Shown here in pieces: positions 12,393 through 23,306 of a stretch of DNA of 64,000 nucleotides. The stretch covers positions 248,001-312,000 of the forward strand of contig CP021221.1 in assembly GCA_003999685.1 (NCBI GenBank), read 5' to 3'. Position numbers and translations under genes: made by a program. Below the pieces are notes generated by a model, which made no database searches, had not been told where the DNA came from, and was given only the letters and a program-made list of their open reading frames with translations. Position 1 is the first letter of the stretch. Each line of letters begins with the position of its first letter. Origin of the DNA: Taiwanofungus camphoratus. Lineage: Eukaryota > Basidiomycota > Agaricomycetes > Polyporales > Taiwanofungaceae.

Positions 12393-12590
12393 AGCGACAG
12401 CAGCGAGATGATGACAGTCGAGAGTAAAGAAAAACCCACACAATCTGGACCCGTGACACGAAAATTACCCCATTTTCCCACAGTCAGCTTGGGAAGTCAC
12501 GGTCACCTTGTAGTGCTCACGAGGCTTATTAGAGTCTAAATCAGAATAGAAAAGTAAACTTCAGGCCAACTGTGAGCTTGGAGATACACC
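12393..12590. promoter_or_regulatory. divergent promoter region, HRP1-like / hypothetical gene
   Basis: About 200 bp lie between the HRP1-like start codon (minus) and the probable start at 12591 (plus). No clear TATA box or repeat was seen. Confidence 0.35.
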
Positions 12591-13566
12591 ATGTTTTGTG
12601 CAACTCGTATCGGCCGGACATTGAACAAGCTACGACCGTCCTTGCTCTCTACACCTGGGCTTCTAAAGGTACCTCCTGCCGCAATTTCGGTGGGTCCTGC
12701 TCACATGGATGATGATGGAAGTCGCACCCTGTTCAGAACGGGTCTGCTCATCGGCCTTGAGCAGATTATTGGCAACCATCGTTCTACCATTTCGTCTCTC
12801 CGTTCCATACCATCTCACAGTGGGCAAATCCTGACATATCCAAGGGCCAAAATGACGACACGTTCTAGATCTACGGTTCTCATGCTTCAGCACGAGTGCC
12901 CCCGTCATGGTCCCACGGGATGAAGCGGAAGTTCCGGAAGGTGTGCCTTTGATCAAGAACCCGCCGCCCGAAGTCGTGCTCCAGATCTTTGAGGAACGCG
13001 CTGCTATGTGCGCGGACAAGGTCCGCTCACAGCCGCTGTTCGGGCCCTCTCCAACACCTCAGCAGTATTTCACTGCAATTGTGCGCAACACGCAGATCAT
13101 CGGCATCTACTTGCGCAGCGTCGACTTTCAAGTATGTTTGTGTGTTCATCTTTAAGCGCGCTCCTTATGAAACCGTTTTCAGGAATTCAGAAGTGGCTTT
13201 GTGGAGTCAGACTCTCCAATTGCGAGGGGACGTGAAGCCTTGACGCTGTACGCGCGTGTTGCGGACCAATGGTTAAGCAATGCTCTAGCTCCTTCTGCCG
13301 GGCATGAGGATCCTGCTCTAGCCGAAAGCATGCGATTCTTCCGCATGAACTCGAAGCTCATCGATATCTACGAGCAAGGTGGACCCCCACCTACGCCCAC
13401 CTGGCAGGACATTTGCGATGCCATTGTTATTGCTTTCGAGTATGCATATCGCCCTCTGGATCAGGCTGCAGGAGGCGTACCGGAGGACTTTGTTATATAC
13501 CAAGGCTGTGTCACCCAGGGGTCGGAAAACCCTGAGGCGGGTGGTGAGAGCAATGGTCGTGCTTGA
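12591..13566 (+). CDS. hypothetical protein, possibly mitochondrial; N-terminus unresolved
   Basis: I do not recognise this gene. Two C-terminal exons are clear: an open stretch ending at 13131 and 13183-13566, joined by a 51-bp GT-AG intron (VDFQ then EFRSGF). Read from ATG 12907 they give 202 aa, soluble and alpha-helical in appearance, with no membrane segment or known motif. Upstream, 12591-12668 could be a first exon: MFCATRIGRTLNKLRP is Arg-rich and lacks acidic residues, like a mitochondrial targeting sequence, and is followed by GTACCT. I could not join it to the rest in phase, so the segment 12669-12906 is unresolved. The frame just before ATG 12907 reads FSTSAPVMVPRD, which also looks like a mitochondrial cleavage region. 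It is divergent from the HRP1-like gene. Confidence 0.55.
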
Positions 13567-14020
13567 TTAACTTACAAAATCCCATGGCATGGACTCTTCG
13601 CAGCCGTGTGGTATACTTATCTCCGTTATAACTTGTAGAGTACATATACATATGCATGTACCATAGTTCGAAACATCGCACCTGTTTGAGTTCCTGATTG
13701 ATGTCACTTCAAGGTTGTACACTCCAAAGTTGAGGTGGACTGCGTGACTGATCATATATGTAGTGCATCGAGCCTACCAGGCTACCACTGCTTGATGATA
13801 TGTACTGCGCGAATCTCCGTCCCGTTCACATCTTGCTATCTACTTACTTTCAAATCTAACCATCTTGTAGCCGTCCGACCGAAGTATCCGAATCTGGCCT
13901 GTCTTGTTTCGGGCTTATGTTTTGCACGCTGAGCAAATTGGCGTCAACACCATTCGAGTCATCACCCATAAGCAGGAGAAAATAAAAAATGAATTTGCAA
14001 TCGACCGTCACTATCTGGCT
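13567..14020. other. intergenic between hypothetical gene and PDX2
   Basis: This 454-bp AT-rich stretch has no supported gene. It should hold the 3' UTR of the upstream gene and the promoter of PDX2. Confidence 0.45.
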
Positions 14021-14972
14021 ATGCAGCAGACGATTATCAGGGAGGATGTCACCATTGGGATCCTCGGTGAGTGCTTTCGTGCTGGACGCATTGAAGATCT
14101 GACCGGAGCTTCCCTTCATATACAGCTCTGCAAGGGGCCTTCGCGGAGCACCAGGTGATGCTGCAGAAGCTCTCGCTGAAAAAGCGCATCGTCATTGTCC
14201 TGGTACGCACACAGGAGAATTTAGCAAAGTGTGATGCGTTGATCATCCCCGGTGGAGGTGAGTCGTTGTGCCCTCCGTGCTCAAGTTTTGGCGTTGACGG
14301 GCCGCTCGTGTGCCGTGTCCCTGCCAGAGTCAACAACGATAGCGCTGCTGGCACGCTTGGCGGGGCTGCTTGGACCTCTTCGAGAGTTTCTCAAGACAAG
14401 GCCGGTATGGGGGACGTGTGCTGGTGCGATCTTACTCGCGCAGTCTATTGAAGGGGCAAAGAAGGGCGGGCAGGAACTATTGGGAGGGATTTCGGTTACT
14501 GTAGCCAGGAATGGCTGGGGATCACAGGTATGTCGAGCCTGGAATTTTCTCTCCACATTGCATGCCAATCCTGCCGAGGACAGGTCGAATCCTTCGAGGC
14601 ATCGTTAGATGTCGAACATCTGCGTGACTCAAATAAACCCTTCCATGGTGTTTTCATCCGCGCTCCCGTGAGTCTCCCGCCAATCGTTTTGTGGCATGTT
14701 TTCTTACGTAGTCTCAGGTCGTGCTCACTCTGACGCCGTCACCGACTGATCCACCCATCGAGATTGTCTCCCGCATATCGGCGTCCCTACTCCCACGCTC
14801 GCAAACGCTCGTCCCGGAAGACGAGGATGACACAGACCCCCGGGACCCCCGGACAATTGTTGCGCTGCGGCAGGGCCGCCATCTGCTCACCACCTTTCAT
14901 CCGGAGCTCACGAAGGACAACAGATTTCACGAATACTTCGTGCGGGAATGTGTCCTCCCATGTATCGCCTGA
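14021..14972 (+). CDS. PDX2: pyridoxal 5'-phosphate synthase glutaminase subunit
   Basis: PDX2/SNO/PdxT hydrolyses glutamine and passes ammonia to PDX1/SNZ for de novo vitamin B6 synthesis in the cytosol. Exons 14021-14066, 14126-14257, 14328-14527, 14584-14667 and 14718-14972 join in phase to 238 aa. The start [19 protein letters not shown] places the conserved [12 protein letters not shown] at the N-terminus. The class I glutaminase triad is present: Cys90 in WGTCAG, His215 and Glu217 in FHPEL; PGGES (about 57-61) forms the oxyanion region. The length is a little above bacterial PdxT because of an acidic insertion ([10 protein letters not shown]) near residue 190, which yeast-type enzymes also tend to have. 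No PDX1 gene lies in this window. Introns are 56-70 bp and of ordinary GT-AG type. Confidence 0.95.
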
Positions 14973-15778
14973 TAGGAAGTCATCTACCATAAAGAGCTAC
15001 TAGAGGCCCGGTACTGCGCATAGACGCAATGTAAGTCTATTGGAAGGATAATGTGCCAATGTACACAGTACACGATGTACTCGCTAATTTATTGAGTTAC
15101 AGATGGTTTCGTTACTGTAAAGGATGGCATGGAAGTGTAAGGCTGACCTCACTCAATGTAGAAGGTCTTGCAGTTTGAGACCCGGTCACGTCTGTCATGT
15201 CTGCGCTTCACATAACTTACCTTGCATTCGAAAGACTTATTTCGAGTATCCATACTCTGGGGACCGGACAAATTAGTACGGCGCAGTATATCATTGTGCG
15301 CTGTGACGGCAATGCTATAAGGACACTTGCTAGTTATAGTAATCAGAGTGCTTCCCGTAAGTTCATGCCATCACCAAATGTTTGGCTAATTGGACATACT
15401 GCGAGCATTTACAGGCGCTTGCCTCCGGAGAATCTTCTGCCTGGTGCAATCTAGTTGACTGGACCTGGACAGATAAGGCTGCTCGATGCATCTCGACAGG
15501 CGCGGAACACATGGCCCGAGAACGTGTTCTCCGTCAGGCCTTTCAGGCTCTCACGTCTTTTCTGAGTGTCCTCGGGATCGGATAAGCGTTTACATTCCGC
15601 AAGACTGCATAAGGTTCCGGCATGGCAATGCACAGGATGATGACACTGCTTCACACATGGTGTACTAAGCATAGCACGCCGCTATGTCATCTCTCGAGTA
15701 CAAATACGTTTTACCGTCGAGGGATTGCGTATAGCGCGAGTACTCCGTCGTGCCCTACACGCGTGTTCGACGTCTCCC
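14973..15778. other. intergenic between PDX2 and S10 carboxypeptidase
   Basis: About 800 bp without a supported gene. Short ORFs (15197-15454, 15382-15585) show no domain, no intron logic and no composition like the neighbouring exons. The promoter of the carboxypeptidase should be in the right part. Confidence 0.45.
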
Positions 15779-18265
15779 ATGTTTACCATGATTTCTTGGG
15801 TGTCCTCGGTGCTCCTCGCTATTTTCGCTCTGCAGGATGTCCTCGTAGGTGCGCGGATGATGACCAAGCATGAGTTACGAGCCCATCAGTCGGAGGCACC
15901 GAAAAGATGGACACCTCAGCGCCGTGCAAACAGTGGCTCCAGCACAGTGAAGAATGTTACATTCATAAATCCTCGTGCTTCAGGCAAGCATATACGTTCA
16001 ACCTGGTCGATAAAGGTAATAAATGGAATTGTAGAGTTTTATGTGGATGGTAACAGCATCCCTCTGGTCGACTTCGACGTTGGACCCAGCTGGTCCGGGC
16101 TGTTGCCCATCAGTAATCGCAGGGATGAGACAAGACTGGTATATTGGACCGTTCAAGCCTGATAATCCGGAGCTAATCATTTGTTGCGCCTTAGCTATTC
16201 TTTTGGTTCTTCCCTCCAGGTCCTCAGGGAAGTCTTGACGATCTAATATTCTGGCGAGTAGCATTATTTCCTTGTCCATTACTCTATGGGTCGAACATAA
16301 AGGATCTCGAAGGACAAATGGAGGACCCGGGTGTTCTTCGCTTGAAGGTGTGCTGCAGGAGAACGGAGTGCGTGCGGTTGTCGATCACGATCGGGAACAC
16401 GTGGCTAACTGCCGATCATATCCACTTGCAGCCGTTCAGTTGGTCGCTGGGCCAAGCAAAGCCTACTCCAAACGAACAAAGCTGGACCAACTTGTCCAGC
16501 ATCCTGTACGTAGAGCAGCCCGTCGGAACTGGTTTCTCTCAAGGTATCCCGAATATCAAAGTAGGCGGGTGTCTTGAATGATTGTTATTGTACATTGAGT
16601 CCACGTATCCTTTGTCGCAGAATGAGGACGACCTGGCCATACAACTCGTAGGATTCATGCAACAATTCTTGGAAGTGTTCTCAGAATTGAAGGGAAAGAC
16701 ATTGTACTTGACTGGTGAAAGCGCGAGTATTTTGCCTTGCTTGTCCAAGGAGACTGAACTGCTTACTTTGGGGATTTCGTGTTTGTTGTGCAGTATGCGG
16801 GTACATATATTCCATGTAGGCCAGAACTTCACAAATACGATACGCTACGATGAACTATGGATATATTGTAGACATCGCGAACTACATTTATGACAATCCC
16901 GACCTGTTGGACCTCAACCTCAAGGGATTCTGGATTTCGGACCGTGAGTACAACACATCATGTTCAAATATAAATTCTGACATCCTTCGATGTACAGCTT
17001 CGATCTCATGGGATGTAGTGCAAGAGGAGATTCCCGCTGTCAGCTTCGTCCACAAATATCTGAACGTCTTCTCGCTCAAGTAGATCGCCAGACATTTCCT
17101 TCGCTACCTCTGACACATTCCACTTGTTTTTAGCCAAACCTTCATGGCGCAAATAGACGCCACTGCGGCACAGTGCGGCTACACAGACTATTTCGAGAAG
17201 TATGTCTCGTATCCGCCGAAAGGTCTCTTGCCTCTTCCAGGTACTTCAATCTACGCCGATCCGGGCTGTGATGTGTGGGATGCCATCTTCTCCGCCGCGT
17301 TGATCGTGAATCCAGCGTTCAACATGTATCGAATATTTGATACTGTGAGCTGTCCCCCCTGTCGTGTGCTCGGCTGACAGTGCTCGCTGATATTCGATCA
17401 TTTGACTGCGTAGTGGCCCATCCTGTGGGACGTCCTAGGGTTCCCGTAAGCTTCCTTATCTACTCACTGCCATCACGGTAACGCGACCTACTCCCATTAC
17501 CAGTGGATCCTTCCCGCAAACTCAAGTCTCGCCGCTGTACTTCAACCGCGACGATGTCAAGCGTGCCATCCATGCCCCTCTAGACGTCGACTGGACCGAA
17601 TGCTCGAACATCAACGTCTTCCCGGACGGCGACGCCAGTTTACCGCCAGTGTTCACCGTACTGCCGGCGGTGATCGAGAAGAGCGAGCGGGCTGTCATCG
17701 TGCACGGGTTGGCAGACTACATTCTCATTGCTGAGGGGTAGGTACCAGTGTCTGTTTTCTGTGACACCAATGTTTGCTTAGTTGATTGGTCGTCATTTCT
17801 TGCTATAGTACGAGAATTGCTATCCAGAAGTGAGTCGCATTGTTACGTCCTGGGCAGATGTTGATTGATTGCCTCATAGCATGACATGTACGTGGAGGCG
17901 AAGTTTGGCAGACCCATTCGTGATAAAATGACATTGACCAATTCACCAGGGAACGGCTTGCAAGGCTTTCAGACGCCCATCCAGAACGACAGTTTCATTG
18001 TTGACGGCGTCGGAGCGCTTGGTACGGCGCACTCGGAGCGTGGATTGACCTACTTTGAAGTGGAGCTCAGCGGACACATGTAAGAACAACGTGTCTTCAT
18101 TGTAGCTTCCCTGCTGACCCGTTTTTCCGATGGGGATAGGGTTCCACAATTTTCTCCAGTGGTGAGTGACAACGCCCTTCCTCTTCGTCCACTGTTGACT
18201 CTTGCTATTGTCAGGCTGCATTCCAGATAATGGAGTACCTTATGGGCTTCAGGGAGAAACTATAA
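15779..18265 (+). CDS. secreted serine carboxypeptidase, peptidase family S10
   Basis: S10 enzymes remove C-terminal residues from peptides at acid pH. Seventeen exons (15779-15983, 16035-16138, 16195-16253, 16313-16367, 16432-16560, 16621-16722, 16794-16815, 16872-16943, 16998-17079, 17134-17344, 17414-17445, 17504-17737, 17809-17829, 17880-17887, 17950-18079, 18140-18161, 18215-18265) join in phase to 512 aa. The N-terminus MFTMISWVSSVLLAIFAL is a signal peptide, so the protein enters the secretory pathway. Markers in order: FYVDGNSIPLVDFDVGPSWSG, TNGGPGCSSLEG, WVEQPVGTGFS-like YVEQPVGTGFSQG, catalytic Ser218 in GES-YAGTY (split by an intron), Asp in HGLADY, His in SGHM. Three introns start with GC instead of GT (15984, 16254, 16723). 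One exon is 8 bp and two are 21-22 bp. All exons keep the frame, so the gene looks functional. Confidence 0.93.
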
Positions 18266-18879
18266 CGCTCCCATGATGCATTACTATACGAAAACTACGA
18301 ATACAGATAAACTGAGCCCTCCAACTGTGAACGGAATACACGTACACCACAGGACATTGCATACGTCCCCGATATAATCAATATTCGGCGAGATAAAAAA
18401 CAATATGATGTGAGCTACGATTTAGTACTCGACTGTCCACAGGAATTGGACAGTCAAGCGTGGACCGAGCCCAAGTTGTTCTTCCACGTCACCAGTAAAG
18501 GAGACGAAGGCATTGAACGCCGTGTCCCCAGGCTAGAGCGAGTGGATGTCATAGGACAGCAAGAACGGACAATTTCCGCATGATCAAAGTGTCCAGCAGT
18601 ATGATTGCAACCGTGACAAGTATGCATAAGCTTACACCCTCCCGATGGGCAAAAAGAGGAGAAGAACGAAAAGTAACATTGCTCGGTGCAGGAGCAAGCG
18701 TGCGCGAACTTTTTAGCATATGAGCATACGCGCAGAAACCTGCCCTGAATGGCACACGTGATAACACGCGTGGCTACGCCTTGTCACACGAGCGCTCTGA
18801 TCATGTATGTACACAACCTTTGACCTTACTACTCCCTCAGCATATACGGCGACCTACGAGGTCGTCAAGCTTTCAAAAT
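18266..18879. other. intergenic upstream of acidic hypothetical gene
   Basis: About 610 bp, mostly without gene content. The right end may include an upstream exon: an ORF from ATG 18806 (MYTTFDLTTPSAY...) overlaps the next gene in another frame, but I found no convincing splice linking them. Confidence 0.4.
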
Positions 18880-20447
18880 ATGATCTTAGCACCGACGGTC
18901 GCCCCGCCGTCGTCCTTTCCAATCAACTCCCCCGGACCACATACCACTCTAAAGACGGCACGGACAGTGCCCCCTCATGTATCGGTCCCTCCATCGACAA
19001 CCGCGCCTGTGAAGAATACAGACGATAACGGAACGGCATCCCAAAACGATGCGCTGAGCCGCCTGAAAATCCCTGCAGTCGTCCTCTACACGCCGACGAT
19101 ATCTCATAGCATGGCGGCCACCGTCGCGCTCTCGCTCCTGGGACACATCTTGTTCCTCAAGAGCCAGGTTCCGTTGTAGGTCTTCCGTTCGGCTACTCAA
19201 TCTGCTCTCTGTCTCTGTCTCTGACTCCCTGATCAAGCCCAGTCGTACAAATGGCGCGGATGCCGGGCGGCCCGTCCGACGCGCGGGCGGCGAAGAGGCG
19301 CACGGACCTGCTCTCCGCTATGGACACCCTCACATCGCACATGCACACGACGTTCTCTGCGCTTTCGACCGCCCTCGCACGACGGAAGTCGAAGGGGAAG
19401 GATAGGGAACGTGGAGGCATGCCTGAACGCGCGCCCGCGCACCTTGCGTTCGTGCTTGGGCCAAGCGTGGGCGCGGCCCGCGCGCGGGTCGTCCTTGTGG
19501 TGGATGGGCTGGAGGTCAGGATCTGGGGCCAGAGGGACGATGCATGCGGGGCTTCCAAGGGGCCCCGGCGTGAAACTGCACATGACGATGGTGCGAGTGA
19601 GGAAGAACGTTCGGAAGACGAGGGAGACGAGGGAGACGAAGAAGACGCAGAGAGAGAAGACGGAGATGAAGAGGGGAGTGACGAAGAGAGCGAAGCATTG
19701 TCTATCGACGACAGCGTGGACGGATCCGAGTCTGAGGCGGGCTCGGAGCCGCCCATCTCTCGCTCGCCCTCTCCGTCCCCCCCCTCCTCTGATCTACAAT
19801 CCCGTTCTCCATCGCCTTGTAACAATCAGGAGCCTGGTCATTTATCCTCGGCACCGTTCGCCAATCCTCCTCCGCACCTTGTACGCGTCCCGCCGTCTTC
19901 CACGCAGAGCCAAGCGCAGGTGCCGCAGACACATGCGGAAGAGCAGCAGGCGCTGCGTGCAGCCGAGCGGCTGCTCTCGCGCACCCTTGCCCATGCTTGC
20001 GCCGAAGAAGGCGGAGGCATGTCCTGCGAGCTGGGTGCGTCTTTCTGCCCCCCCCCAGCTGCTTGCCGCACGATATGCTTACCACTTGCGCGCTCAGCCC
20101 CGACACAGACACACGTCCTCCTGCGTGCCCCACGCCGGTTCGCCCACCCGGCTTGGCTTCCACGCCAGAACTTGACGCGCACGATGGAGGGTGTCCTCCA
20201 CGCCTTTCTCGAGGACGCGGGGTGTGTGAGCGAGCCAGCCAGACAATCGAAAAAGAAGTCGGCGAGGAAGGGCGCGAAGACCGAGGGTGTATGGCTTGGG
20301 TGTAAAGGGTCGAGCGCGACTGGCGCTGACATGGCGATAATTCAGGATGAGGCGTTTGAAGGTAAAGAAGACGACGAGGTAGAGGAAGACGACGAGATGA
20401 TTTGGTGGGTGTGGGACGGGAAGATCGTGGGCTTTGCGGATTGGTGA
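18880..20447 (+). CDS. acidic hypothetical protein, conserved-looking, function unknown
   Basis: I do not recognise a named family. Exons 18880-19175, 19238-20034 and 20098-20447 join in phase to 480 aa. The first join gives FLKSQVPFPVVQMARMPGG, which is continuous and hydrophobic-to-basic as expected of a conserved core. The second intron (63 bp, donor GTGCGT) is a multiple of three, so retention would add 21 residues and keep the frame. Features: a helix LLSAMDTLTSHMHTTF, a core HLAFVLGPSVGAARARVVLVV, a long Glu/Asp/Ser-rich stretch (about residues 215-290), then APTQTHVLLRAPRRFAHPAW and an acidic C-terminus ending MIWWVWDGKIVGFADW. No signal peptide or membrane span was seen. The in-frame ATG at 18880 is the first usable start; an upstream exon is possible. 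Confidence 0.65.
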
Positions 20448-21370
20448 TGGGTGCACAGACCCAGGATTCGACGTTCAGCGTTCAAGCTTCAAGAACTAGC
20501 ATTGTATCACTCATTGAACATCCGGCACGTACGCATCGTATTTCATGTATCAATAGCGAGGACCAGTCATCACGCGCACGGATAGAGGGTGTGCAATGTG
20601 CATTGCACTAGTACATACTACGTGAGTGATTCGGAAAGTTGGATGCTCAAAAAGCCCCGTCTTCGTTTTCAAGTTGAATCGCATCTTTGAATTTGCAGTC
20701 ATCTCAGCTCAACTATTTGCTCAGTAGCCGGGCTACATACTATGCCTGCTGGTAGAGCCGGCACTTAGGGTCTCGACCAATAAAATTCTTGGTATTTGTG
20801 AAAGCCATCAAAAGAGATGAGCTTTTGACCAATCAGAAGTAACTGCCGACTGAATATCCCCTGGCATCTGAGGATGGCTGGGCTCCTGCAGCCAATGGGC
20901 CCACTTTTGTCGCATAAATCCATACGGGGGCAATAAAACCACTGGCTGCCACCATAGCCTGGACGTGTCTCAACTTCTCCGTTCTCGCTTCGAAGAAACC
21001 CGCGTCCTCCCGCGCTTCAGGTATATACAAACTCTCCTTGCCAGTGTTTGCGCGAGGCATCAATATGAAGGCATTATTCCAAGTCCACATCAGTCAACAT
21101 TCCGCCACCCCTCAGGGGGGAACACGACCTGGCTGACGGGGAGCAACGGACGGCGCGGGTTTTGTACGCTCAGGGTTCCCTTCTCTGTCATGGCACGGAC
21201 CACGGCGTTCTCGCTGCGTGCCTGCCATAAGCGTCAGGGTGTACAACACGGCATCGTTCTTTGGTCGCCTCCGACATGGGAAAATTCTTGCACGGTATTT
21301 ATGCGGACGCAGAGATGCTGGCTGGATCCAGTATCCAGCCCTCTATCCTCGTCTGCCAGCACCACTCGCC
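20448..21370. other. intergenic upstream of the tandem dehydrogenases
   Basis: A 923-bp stretch; ORFs such as 20965-21669 run antisense-like across the first dehydrogenase exons in the wrong frame and show no domain. Nothing else is supported. Confidence 0.45.
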
Positions 21371-22819
21371 ATGGGTTTCGCATTCTCCAAGGGGTTCACT
21401 CCCGCGCAGCTGCCCGATCTTACGGGCAAAGTCATGATCGTCACCGGCGGAAAGTAAGCTGTCGTTCGCCACTCTGTTCCGTTTGGGGATGTTCGGTTCA
21501 CGGTTCCACCGCGGGCACGCTTGAAGCGCAGGCATCGGCTTTGCAACGATCCAGCACCTCGTGCGGCGCGGCGCCAAGATTTACATGTCAGCCCGCAGCG
21601 AGGAGCGCGCCAAGGCTGCGATCCGCCGACTGCATGCTGCTGGACTGGGTCCAGGGAACGGCGAGGTGATATGGCTGGACTTGGATCTGAATGATCCTCA
21701 CAAGGCCAAGAAGGCTGCGGAGACCTTCATGTCGAAGGAGGAGACACTGGATGTTCTCAGTATGTACTTTGAGTCGTTTGACGGTCATGATTAATCTCGA
21801 CGCTACCTCGCAACAGTCAACTGCGCTTGCTTGTGAGTGTGATGCGTTGTATTGTATGGCAGATGGCGTAAATTAAAGTTTTTACAGGTTGATGGTTCCC
21901 TACACCAAAACATACTACGGCAAGCACCAGGCACTCTCCTTGTCCGCTGCACTGCTGATCCCTTGACGCTAGGCGTTCAAGATGTGGTGATGGTCAAGTG
22001 GGCAGTCGCGCACAGCCGTTGAACGCCGCTCACCTCATTTCCTCTAGCTACATCGGCCATTTCGTGTTCACGCAGACTTTGCTACCGATTCTCAAGCGGA
22101 CAGCTCAACAGCCGAACAGCGATGTCCGAATAGTCCATGTAGGTCTCATGCACCGAGAACGGGACATGCACGCTAATGAAGTACATTCCTGGCCTTGCTT
22201 GCAGGTCTCGTCAAATGGTCACGACGCCATACAGCATCCGGTGCAGTTCCGCAGCGTCGAAGACTTCAATCCCGAATACAAGGACTCGGTGTTCCCGTTT
22301 CCCTCGCTCATGCGATACTGTGCGTGTTCCTATCTAGCTGCTGGCGGGCTGCTGATGAGGTGTTCCCGCAGGCTTCAGCAAGCTACCGATTGTGCTGTAC
22401 GCGAAGGAGCAGCAGAGGCGGCTGGATGCTGAGGGCGTCCCGATCATCGTGACGTCCCTCCATCCCGGCACAGTCAACACAGGTGCGCCTGACCCCATCG
22501 ACGCATGTGTCCGGCGTACCAAAACTGATTGATTGTGACAGACGGTGCCCAAAAATGGATAGCCTCACTCGGGGCCCTCTGGTCTCTCGTCGCCGCCTTT
22601 GTCATCAACACGTTCTTCTCGTCGCCCGTCGTGGGCGCATACGCCAACGTCTTCGCTGCGGGTGCGCCCGAGGTGCGCGCGGAGCCCAGGAAGTACCGCG
22701 GTGCGTACATCGTGCCGCCGGGGCGGGTTGGGCGGTCGAGCGAGCATGCGAACGACGAGCGGCTGGCGAAGGAGCTGTGGGATACGACGGAGAGGTTCCT
22801 TGAGAGCATTGGGGTGTAG
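21371..22819 (+). CDS. short-chain dehydrogenase/reductase, copy 1
   Basis: NAD(P)-dependent SDR of the WW-domain-oxidoreductase/retinol-dehydrogenase-like kind; the substrate is unknown. Nine exons (21371-21453, 21527-21759, 21817-21832, 21888-21919, 21973-21997, 22048-22138, 22205-22319, 22372-22482, 22542-22819) give 327 aa. The cofactor motif is TGGNAGIGF (about 25-33), the structural motif is the modified NCACL (usually NNAG), and the active site YCFSK is Tyr198-x3-Lys202, split by an intron. The C-terminal half (RKYRGAYIVPPG, LAKELWDTTERFLESIGV) is typical of fungal members. The intron 21920-21972 begins with GC (donor G|GCAAGC), whereas the tandem copy has GT at the same position. The start MGFAFSKGFTPAQLPDL aligns with MGILLSKGFNPADLPDL of copy 2. 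Confidence 0.92.
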
Positions 22820-23306
22820 AAGACGGCGGCTGCACTCGTGCAGGTGCCTCGTGCTGAGGAGATGCTGTCCGTGTGTCGCCGTTCATCACGGACCGAGGGT
22901 GCACCTCTAGAGCGACATAATTGAAAGTTTGGTTGCTTCATTGCACTGCATGTATGTAACCTCGAAGGGACATTGCCACGATCACTGCCAACGTTGCGAT
23001 GCATGATATTCGGCCGTAAGTCGTTGAAAGTGCGAGTCGTATTGTAGCCTACAGCACACTGGTCTGTAACTTCACTGAGATGTGTGCTCTGAACGACTGT
23101 TGCATTCCATGTTTACGTCGACGTCTCAGAAAGTAAGTAGGTGTGCCCTTCCATACGTATGCGCGCGTCTCAGTAACCGTCACCATCAGGAACATCGTTC
23201 AGAGCAAGGGGAAAGATCCGACTCGCTGTACAATGCACTTACTTATACCTTCACAGAGCATGGAACTTGCCTGCATTCTCCCAACCGCTTTCCCGTGTCC
23301 TCGAGA
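22820..23306. other. spacer between tandem dehydrogenases
   Basis: 487 bp; it should include the terminator of copy 1 and the promoter of copy 2. No further gene was seen, and no leftover exon of a third copy. Confidence 0.45.

Noticed and set aside
14575-14595. tRNA-like B-box (GGTCGAATCC)
   Set aside because: It falls in PDX2 coding sequence at an exon start; no A-box or cloverleaf partner was found nearby.
19401-20332. Large overlapping ORFs on both strands in the acidic hypothetical gene
   Set aside because: GC-rich and repetitive acidic codons open other frames; only the plus-strand frame with the spliced FLKSQVPFPVVQMARM join is coherent.
20965-21669. 234-codon plus-strand ORF before and across SDR copy 1
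   Set aside because: It crosses the first SDR exons in another frame, has no domain, and contradicts the well-supported nine-exon SDR model.
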